The position numbers and the translations under genes were made by a program. From Paenalcaligenes niemegkensis (GTDB taxonomy: Bacteria > Pseudomonadota > Gammaproteobacteria > Burkholderiales > Burkholderiaceae_B): 64,000 bases of DNA. Positions 57,799-64,000 of this stretch are shown piece after piece. The notes below the pieces were generated by a model that did not search any database, had not been told where the DNA came from, and saw nothing but the letters and a program-made list of their open reading frames with translations. Each line of letters opens with the position of its first letter. The first letter of the stretch is position 1. The DNA lies in NCBI RefSeq assembly GCF_022230885.1, contig NZ_JAKGCT010000004.1, positions 1 to 64,000 on the forward strand, read 5' to 3'.

Positions 57799-58509
57799 AT
57801 GAGTCTATTTAACAGGATACGTAAACGCTGGTTTGATGATACTGGGCCCGATTGCGTGGGGCTGGAATCAGAGCCTTGGCTTAATGCAAGAGACGTAGAG
57901 CTGCATACGACCCCTTATCTGGTGGTGGATCTAGAAACCGACGGATTGGATTTGCGTAAAAATCGCATTCTGTCGGTGGGGGCCGTGCGGGTTTCGAACA
58001 GGCAGCTAAGCTACAGCAGCAGTTTTTATCGCATATTGAGGCATGGCGGGCGGCTGCGGGGCGACTCACTGTTGATTCATGGTCTGATGCCCAGCGAGCT
58101 GGCAAAGGGAGACGTGGCTGCCAACGTGTTACGGTCTCTATGCCACTGGGGTAAAGAGTGTGTCTGGATAGGATTTCATGCCGGCTTCGATGCTCAGCTA
58201 TTGCAAAATGCGTTCAAGCAAGAGCTGAAATGGCGTGTTCGGCCTAATATGGTGAACATTGCCGAGTTCTTGCCTATGCTGGTGCACGATGTGGCTGACA
58301 ATGAAAACACACTTGAATACTGGGCTAGCCATTTTAAGCTTGACCCAATGGGCCGGCACAATGCCCTCGGAGACGCTACGATTACTGCCGAGCTATTGTT
58401 GATTGTGCTGGCGAAGGCCCGTGCAGCCGACATCAGTACATGGGCGGATCTTTACGCCCGGCATAAGAGCTGGGCGCAGGTACGCCAGCATCTGTCTCCA
58501 GTGTTTTAA
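57799..58509 (+). CDS. DnaQ-like 3'-5' exonuclease
   Basis: 236 residues. DEDD-type exonuclease motifs: ExoI VVDLETDGLD, ExoII GFHAGFDAQLLQNAF, and ExoIII RHNALGDATITAELL (His and Asp). Alone it resembles the Pol III epsilon subunit, but it lacks an obvious clamp-binding motif. It pairs with the DUF294 gene. It overlaps fliR tail-to-tail by four bases. Confidence 0.87.
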   Translation: MSLFNRIRKRWFDDTGPDCVGLESEPWLNARDVELHTTPYLVVDLETDGLDLRKNRILSVGAVRVSNRQLSYSSSFYRILRHGGRLRGDSLLIHGLMPSELAKGDVAANVLRSLCHWGKECVWIGFHAGFDAQLLQNAFKQELKWRVRPNMVNIAEFLPMLVHDVADNENTLEYWASHFKLDPMGRHNALGDATITAELLLIVLAKARAADISTWADLYARHKSWAQVRQHLSPVF

Positions 58510-59294
58510 GCACCTGATAAGCGGTAGGTCAGCCTAAGCATGGCCTCGTATCCACGATCAAAAAAATCGGTTAAAAAAGGCGTGATCTGCGGGACAACCA
58601 CCGTGAGCAGTATTAAGCCTACTAAAAGCGTAATGGGAAAGCCTACGGCAAACACAGTGAGCTGCTGGGCGGTACGGTTAAGAATTCCGAATGCCAGGTT
58701 GATGGTCAACAGTACGATAATCAGTGGCAAAGCAAGCAGCAATCCGCTTACCATCAGCTGAGAACTCCATTCGACGAGAACACCCCAGCCGTTAGGGTTA
58801 AGACTGCCCACTTGAATGGGCAAAATATCGAAGGTGCGAAATAACACGCTCAGCATGATCAGGTGTCCATTTACGGCTAAAAACACTAGCATCGACACAA
58901 GGTTCAACAGCCGTGATAACACCGCCGTGTTAGAACCTGTGGCAGGATCAAAGAATGAGGCAAAGGACAAGCCCATCTGCAAACCAATAAATTCGCCCGC
59001 CGTCTGCACCGTTGCAAAGACAATCCGCATCACTAAGCCTAGGGCAATTCCGATAATGACTTGCTGGACGGCCAGGAATAGGGCGGCAAATGAGGCGGTA
59101 GGAAGGTTAGGCATAGGCCCCAGTGCAGGGGCAATGGCGATGGCAAGGGCTGCGGCAAAGCCAACTTTAAGCTTTGTGCTGATGGCGGATTCGCTAAAGA
59201 GCGGAGCGGTAGCCATTAGCCCTAGAATACGAAAAAAGGGCCATAGAAAGCCGTTCATCCACGCGTAAAGCTGCTCGATGGTGACCGAAATCAT
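58506..59294 (-). CDS. fliR: Flagellar export protein FliR
   Basis: 262 residues, about six hydrophobic segments, with FRILGLMATAPLFSESAIST and GEFIGLQMGLSFASFFDPAT. Export-gate component. Last gene of the fli operon; 11 bases after fliQ. Confidence 0.95.
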   Translation of the reverse strand: MISVTIEQLYAWMNGFLWPFFRILGLMATAPLFSESAISTKLKVGFAAALAIAIAPALGPMPNLPTASFAALFLAVQQVIIGIALGLVMRIVFATVQTAGEFIGLQMGLSFASFFDPATGSNTAVLSRLLNLVSMLVFLAVNGHLIMLSVLFRTFDILPIQVGSLNPNGWGVLVEWSSQLMVSGLLLALPLIIVLLTINLAFGILNRTAQQLTVFAVGFPITLLVGLILLTVVVPQITPFLTDFFDRGYEAMLRLTYRLSGA

Positions 59295-59305
59295 GCCCGG
59301 ACCGC

Positions 59306-59575
59306 TTATTGAACCATGTTGGGCAACTGCAGAAACAGGTTTTGCATGTAATCGACCATGGTGCTTATTAACCAGGGGCCAAGAATAACTACGGCAATGC
59401 CTACAGCCAATAATTTGGGAATAAATGACAAGGTCATTTCATTGATCTGGGTGGCGGCTTGAAAAATACTGATGACCAGCCCCACAATCAACGTAACCAG
59501 CAGCAGAGGACCCGCCAGAATAAGAGCGGTTTTCAGCGCCATATAGGTCATGGTCATGACCACTTCTGAGGTCAT
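59306..59575 (-). CDS. fliQ: Flagellar export protein FliQ
   Basis: 89 residues from ATG 59575; two membrane helices with ALILAGPLLLVTLIVGLVIS and FQAATQINEMTLSFIPK. Export gate. Ten bases after fliP. Confidence 0.95.
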   Translation of the reverse strand: MTSEVVMTMTYMALKTALILAGPLLLVTLIVGLVISIFQAATQINEMTLSFIPKLLAVGIAVVILGPWLISTMVDYMQNLFLQLPNMVQ

Positions 59576-59585
59576 CGAAAGGCTC

Positions 59586-60329
59586 CTAAATATAAAAGCT
59601 GCGCGCCAGCGAGCCCAGCAGCAGGTGCCAGCCGTCTGCGAGCACAAACAGCATGAGCTTAAAAGGCAATGAGATTGTTACCGGCGGCACCATCATCATC
59701 CCTAGCGACATCAGGACACTGGCTACCACGAGGTCGATAATCAGAAAGGGAATGAAAATAGTGAAACCAATCTGAAAGGCGGTTTTAAGCTCGCTGGTCA
59801 CAAAGGCAGGCACGAGCACACGGAGCGGAACCGCTTCGGGGCCGGCTATTTCACCTATGTTGGCCATTTCACCAAAGAGCTGCAGATCGGTTTCTCGCGT
59901 TTGATGCAGCATGAACTCTTTAAGCGGGGCAGCGCCACGCTCTACAGCGACAGGAAAGGAGATTTCTGCGCGTGATAGCGGGCCGTAAGCTTCTTCATAG
60001 ACTTTGTCGAAAACAGGCCCCATGGTGAAAAATGTCAGGAACAGGGCAAGCCCAACCAATACGGTATTTGGAGGAGCGCTTCCTGTACCCATGGCGTTTC
60101 GTAGCAGGCCCAGAACGATGATGATGCGGGTAAAGCCCGTCATCATAAGCAGTATGGCCGGCAGGAAAGACATGAGCGTAAGTAGTGCCAATGTCTCTAC
60201 ACTTAATGACCAGGTCTGACTGCCATCGCTATTTGAGGCCGAGGTAATTGCCGGGAGCGTGGCCTGGGCTATAGAACTGCCTGACCATGTCAGTCCCGCT
60301 AATAGAGTCAGGGCAAGCAAATAAAGCAT
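59586..60329 (-). CDS. fliP: Flagellar export protein FliP
   Basis: 247 residues from ATG 60329, which gives a typical FliP signal ([15 protein letters not shown]...SSIAQA). A GTG at 60410 would add 27 residues and lack a signal at the end. Signatures: [20 protein letters not shown] and [20 protein letters not shown]. Pentameric core of the export gate. About 150 bases separate it from fliO if the later start is right. Confidence 0.93.
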   Translation of the reverse strand: MLYLLALTLLAGLTWSGSSIAQATLPAITSASNSDGSQTWSLSVETLALLTLMSFLPAILLMMTGFTRIIIVLGLLRNAMGTGSAPPNTVLVGLALFLTFFTMGPVFDKVYEEAYGPLSRAEISFPVAVERGAAPLKEFMLHQTRETDLQLFGEMANIGEIAGPEAVPLRVLVPAFVTSELKTAFQIGFTIFIPFLIIDLVVASVLMSLGMMMVPPVTISLPFKLMLFVLADGWHLLLGSLARSFYI

Positions 60330-60477
60330 GTGCCGACGCGCGCGCCACTCTATAGCTGCATATTGCAGAATTTTGTCACCGCCACGGTGTAATAAGCTAA
60401 ATAATTTCACTGGTTGTCACGCATAGCGCATCTGGAATCGCCATTCTTGAATTGAGGAATTAAGGGCGCGATTAGCA

Positions 60478-60873
60478 TTAAGATACGTTGTGTTGCTGTC
60501 TGCGCCGCAACAGGTCTTTGAAGGCTGCAGGAGTGCTGGCGTTGCTGTGCTGCTGGCTGTAAGCGTTATCGGCGGGCTGATCGGTAACCGGATTCTGGAT
60601 GCCAGATGCTGTAGTGGGAGCATTGGCTACCCCTAGATGATGCAGGGTAGTGATGTTCTGGGGCGTCACCCCAATCAACAGCTGCTGACCAGCCACTTGC
60701 ACCAGTACCAGATTGGTACGCGGACCTACGCTTTGGCTGCTAAGGATCTCAATGCGCTGAGCCCCTTTCTGGCGTAACAGGCCGCTGCGTTTTGCTAACC
60801 AGGCGCTGAGAAGAATCAGGCCAATGATCAGCACCAGGCTTAAGCTGATACGAACAATGTCGGCCTCGTGCAT
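60478..60873 (-). CDS. fliO: Flagellar export protein FliO
   Basis: 131 residues: N-terminal membrane helix (VRISLSLVLIIGLILLSAWL), then a beta-rich domain with RIEILSSQSVGPRTNLVLVQ and QLLIGVTPQNI. It helps FliP assemble. 12 bases after fliN. Confidence 0.9.
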   Translation of the reverse strand: MHEADIVRISLSLVLIIGLILLSAWLAKRSGLLRQKGAQRIEILSSQSVGPRTNLVLVQVAGQQLLIGVTPQNITTLHHLGVANAPTTASGIQNPVTDQPADNAYSQQHSNASTPAAFKDLLRRRQQHNVS

Positions 60874-60885
60874 ATTGAGTTCGCC

Positions 60886-61452
60886 TTACCGACGGCCGTT
60901 CAGGCGCTGTATACGATCTGACGGTGTGATGATGTCGGTTACACGTATACCGTATTTTTCATCTACTACCACCACCTCGCCTTGGGCAATCAGGTAGCCA
61001 TTTACAAAAATATCCATGGGTTCGCCCGCCAGCCCATCAAGCTCGACTACGGAGCCTTGCCCCAGTTGCAAGATGTTCTTGATCGTCAGACGAGTGCGGC
61101 CCAGCTCTACGGAAAGCTGCACCGGGATGTCCATGATCATGTCTATGTCACTGTTGCCGCCTGCAGATCCGCTTGCCAGTGGCTGAAAAACGGAGGTGGC
61201 TGGCTCGGCAGGGCTGGCATCAGCAGAAACACTGGAAGGGCTTTCGCCACCAGCGGTTTGCTCGGCCAGAGCTGAAGCCCAATCGTCATCCAGGTGCTGG
61301 GCGGCTAAACCGTCGGCTTGCGTGGAGGAGGATTTGGTGTTGGAGGCCGCGCTGTCGTCCCCAAGTTGCTCGGCCATGGCGGCTGCCCAGTCATCGTCCA
61401 GGTTTTGAGGTTCGTGGGCGGCGGAGTCGAGGTCGTTATTTGGATCTGTCAT
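60886..61452 (-). CDS. fliN: Flagellar motor switch protein FliN
   Basis: 188 residues. The C-terminal SpoA domain (about 110-185) has VQLSVELGRTRLTIKNILQL and GEVVVVDEKYGIRVTDII. The N-terminal tail holds two tandem copies of LDDDWA-x-A-x-AEQ (residues 18-29 and 54-65, period 36). C-ring switch protein with FliM. Overlaps fliM by 17 bases. Confidence 0.95.
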   Translation of the reverse strand: MTDPNNDLDSAAHEPQNLDDDWAAAMAEQLGDDSAASNTKSSSTQADGLAAQHLDDDWASALAEQTAGGESPSSVSADASPAEPATSVFQPLASGSAGGNSDIDMIMDIPVQLSVELGRTRLTIKNILQLGQGSVVELDGLAGEPMDIFVNGYLIAQGEVVVVDEKYGIRVTDIITPSDRIQRLNGRR

Positions 61453-62454
61453 GGAGACTCGCTTTTCGTAATTCAGTTTCAGTATTGGCGAGGATTTTTT
61501 CCACGCGTAGGGCTAAACGGCCATTCGATGTGCCATAGCTGCATTCCATGACTGGAACACCGCCTACGTGGGCACTGACCGTTTCAGGAATATCAATGGC
61601 CAGCACATCCCCTTTGCGCAGCTTCATCAGCCTGGCAATGGACGTATGGATTTTTGGAAGTCGGCAATAAGCTCGACATCGGCGCTGCGTACCTGGCGGC
61701 TTAACTGCTGCGTCCAGCGCTGATCGATGGCGTTGCTGCTGGTGTCTTGCAGCGGACGAATGAGCAGGTCGCGCACAGGTTCGAGCATGGAGTAGGGCAG
61801 GCAGACGTTCAGGTTACCGCCCTGAGCACCGAACTCGATGTTAAATGAGGTCACGACCACCAAATCGTTGCCTGTGCTGATACTGGCAAACTTGGTGTGC
61901 ATTTCAGAGCGAATATATTCGAATTCAAGCTTATAAATGTTTTCCCAGGCTTCGCAGTAGCTTTCCAGTGTTAGCGTAAGCAAGCGCACAATAATTCGTT
62001 GCTCGGTCGTGGTGAAATCACGGCCTTCAACGCGGGTGTTGTAGCGACCGTGACCGCCAAACAAACTGTCGATAATGAGAAAAACCAGATTAGGGTCGAA
62101 AGTAAAAAGTGCAATCCCCCGCAGTGGTTTCAAGCTGACCATGTTCAGGTTGCTGGGAACCGGCAGGTTACGCTCGAAATCGCTGTACTTCTGAACCTTA
62201 ATCGTACCTACCGTAATGTCGGCGTTACGGCGCATGAAGCTCAGCATGGTGGCACGCAGGCGGCGCGCAAAGCGCTCGTTGATGAGCTCAAGCGTTTGCA
62301 TCCTGTGACGAACCACCCGTTCGGGTGAGGCGAGGTCATACGGCCGCACCCCTGAACTAAGGGCCTCTTTGACTTCGGGTTCCACACCTTCGCCAGTGAC
62401 CCCTGCTATCAGGGCATCGACTTCGTCTTGAGATAAAAAACTTTGATACGACAT
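61436..62454 (-). CDS. fliM: Flagellar motor switch protein FliM (frameshifted)
   Basis: About 339 residues after adding one base to the T5 run at 61651-61655 (plus strand). It starts SFLSQDEVDALIAGV, the CheY-P binding peptide, then the FliG-binding CheC-like domain with LFTFDPNLVFLIIDSLFGGH. After the break the frame continues MKLRKGDVLAIDIPETVSAH, the SpoA domain that binds FliN. Follows fliL immediately. Confidence 0.92.
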
Positions 62455-63032
62455 TTACTGGATCACGAAAGCGGTGAATAAAACGTCGGAAATACGTGGC
62501 GTAGCGGGGCTCGGATCGTAAGAGCTACGCAGGCTGTCAGTCAGTGCAATAACGAGTTCTTCACGGCCCTCAGCGCTTTGTATGCGGGATGGGTCCTGGG
62601 CAGCTAAAACCTTAAGGACACGATCGCGGACCATTGGCATAAATTCGGTGACCAGTCGACGGGAAGCGTCATCCTCTACCCGCAGGGTAATGGCCACATG
62701 CAGAACACGGGTACGCCTTCCGTCGTTAAGGGTGACGGTGAAGGGATCAAGCGAGGTGAAAATAGGCTTGATGGATAGTGGAGGCGGTGTATTGGTTTCC
62801 GATGCAGGGATGTTCTCACCCGCAGCATCGGGTGTTTGAGCGTTCGCTTTTAAAAAGAGAGTCCGCCGAGGCTACTAGCGTAATACAGGGTCGCAGCTAC
62901 ACTGGCCGCGATAATCAGCAGCACCATGACTATTATTTTTATGGAACGTACAAGGGTTGACCCTTTCCCATTACGTTTGGGCCTGGGTGTATCGAGTGGA
63001 GCGCGCGAGCGTGCGTTGGTTGAAGTCGCCAT
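62455..63032 (-). CDS. fliL: Flagellar basal-body protein FliL (frameshifted)
   Basis: About 192 residues after adding one base to the A5 run at 62852-62856 (plus strand). The N-terminal cytoplasmic stretch is basic; one membrane helix (IIVMVLLIIAASVAATLYYA) precedes the break. The periplasmic domain then reads PIFTSLDPFTVTLNDGRRTR and LHVAITLRVEDDA. FliL surrounds the stator. Its stop abuts the fliM start. Confidence 0.9.
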
Positions 63033-63201
63033 ATCATTCAGTAAAGCAGCAGGCTAATGGCCTGGCCGCAAAATAAGCCCTTTAAGAATTATGCCCTGGG
63101 ATGTGCTGGGGAGTGCGTTTGAACAAGGCCACGATTGCAGCCTTAATCCGTGAATTGCACTGCAACTCAGCGTTTCTGCACGGCACTCCGTTAACAATGG
63201 A

Positions 63202-64000
63202 TTAGGCAAAGGTGTCCACCAGTGCGTTGGGGTTCAAGACACGCGATGCCGGCTTGCTGTCGTTGCTGGAGGAAGCAAGTGCAGGGTTCTCAAGCAAGCT
63301 GCCAAAACTGCTGCGACCTTGCTGAGCTGATTCGCCCTGTGAGTCTTGGGCAAACTGCTGGGCCATGCCCTGGTCACCGACATCGGCTTGCCCCAGCGAT
63401 AAGCCCGCCTGCGCAAAAGCCTGTTGCAATTGAGGAAGCGCTTGCTCGATGGCGCTGCGTACGTTGGCATGAGCAGAAACAATATAGGCATGAGCCACGT
63501 TATCGCTAAGGCTGAGGCTAATTCGTATGGGCCCCAGTTCGGGTGGATCAAGCCTGAGTTCGGCATGGTGCACGCCATTGTGCGCACCTTGCGTGATGTT
63601 AAGCACTTGCTTGCCGAACTCGTGTCCCCATTGCTGACTGTGTAACGGTACATTCACACCGGCATTTAGACTAAGGGGGACCGTGTTTGTATTTGTGCCG
63701 TGTGCCGGCCCCGGTGCCGGGTTCAGGGCTGCGACGTCAAGAGGCGCGATGTCCGGGCCAGCCGGTGCAGAGCTTATTAGCTGTCCCATGGCGAATGGCA
63801 GGTCACCGTGATCGCTGGCCGATGGGGCAGAAGTGCCGCTATGCAACGCTTCCGCTTTCGAGCTCAGCTGGCTCTGAGTACTGAGGCTGGCAATTTTGCC
63901 ATTAATGCGTGTTGCTGATTTTCCATCCGCTGTCTGGGTAGCAGTATTCCGACCTTCAGACAAGTTAATCGGACGTTGATCGCTGACTAAAAAAGTCGAA
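63202..64000 (-). CDS. fliK: Hook-length control protein FliK, partial
   Basis: The C-terminal 266 or so residues are in the window. The frame stays open to the right edge without a stop, so the true start lies beyond 64000; the TTG at 63963 is probably not the start. The C-terminal domain carries the Flg_hook signature HHAELRLDPPELGPIRISLS and AHANVRSAIEQALPQLQQAF, which interacts with FlhB to stop hook growth. The N-terminal part is Ser/Ala/Thr-rich. A gap of about 170 bases separates it from fliL. Confidence 0.9.
   Translation of the reverse strand, partial: STFLVSDQRPINLSEGRNTATQTADGKSATRINGKIASLSTQSQLSSKAEALHSGTSAPSASDHGDLPFAMGQLISSAPAGPDIAPLDVAALNPAPGPAHGTNTNTVPLSLNAGVNVPLHSQQWGHEFGKQVLNITQGAHNGVHHAELRLDPPELGPIRISLSLSDNVAHAYIVSAHANVRSAIEQALPQLQQAFAQAGLSLGQADVGDQGMAQQFAQDSQGESAQQGRSSFGSLLENPALASSSNDSKPASRVLNPNALVDTFA

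Noticed and set aside
1..64000. CRISPR array, rRNA genes or complete insertion sequence
   Set aside because: No spaced repeats, no rRNA-like blocks and no transposase were seen on either strand.

Overview
The window looks like part of a chromosome from a motile beta-proteobacterium of the Alcaligenaceae / Burkholderiales type. I infer this from the order flhDC-motAB-cheAW-mcp-cheRBYZ-flhBAF, flgNM/flgA, flgB to flgL and a separate fliK-to-fliR block, from the very long FlhF, and from moderate GC; the genus cannot be fixed from sequence alone.

Region 1, about 1-5265, is an accessory island. It holds an overlapping Rz/Rz1-type spanin pair cut by the window edge, a second truncated spanin locus, a TTG-started protein with a possible winged helix, a 39-residue ORF ending in a sliding-clamp-like motif, a stand-alone P-loop NTPase, and a P4-type integrase directly downstream of tRNA-Thr(CGT). 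Region 2, about 5.3-24.8 kb, is housekeeping and transport: a MAPEG protein, an AI-2E-family permease, a DUF533 protein, a chemoreceptor between two identical tRNA-Asn genes followed by a 178-bp inverted-repeat element, an EamA permease, a LysR/YeiH pair, SirB, a persulfide-dioxygenase-like hydrolase, a CadR-type MerR regulator with its divergent Cd/Zn/Pb ATPase, a SulP transporter, a lipoate-ligase-like protein, a TM2 protein, and glycerol kinase divergent from glycerol-3-phosphate dehydrogenase. Region 3, about 24.8-64 kb, is flagellar and chemotaxis genes. flhDC (master regulator) opens the cluster, followed by the stator, the signalling core, the export apparatus, and the basal body, hook and junction genes. 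A DUF294/CBS protein and a DnaQ-like exonuclease separate the flg half from the inward-facing fliKLMNOPQR operon. Flagellin, fliA and fliDST are not in the window.

Three strong sigma-28 promoters (TAAA-N15-GCCGTTA) precede an mcp, flgM and flgK, so late class genes and the anti-sigma factor share control.

The most striking sequence-wide feature is technical. Fourteen genes, including motA, motB, cheA, flhF, fliL and fliM, are each split by a frameshift, and every break sits in a homopolymer of 4-7 bases that is one base short. Adding one base per run (two in motA) restores full-length families whose lengths are all divisible by three. This points to systematic sequencing or assembly under-calls, not gene decay. 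Such genes are given here as single features spanning both pieces.
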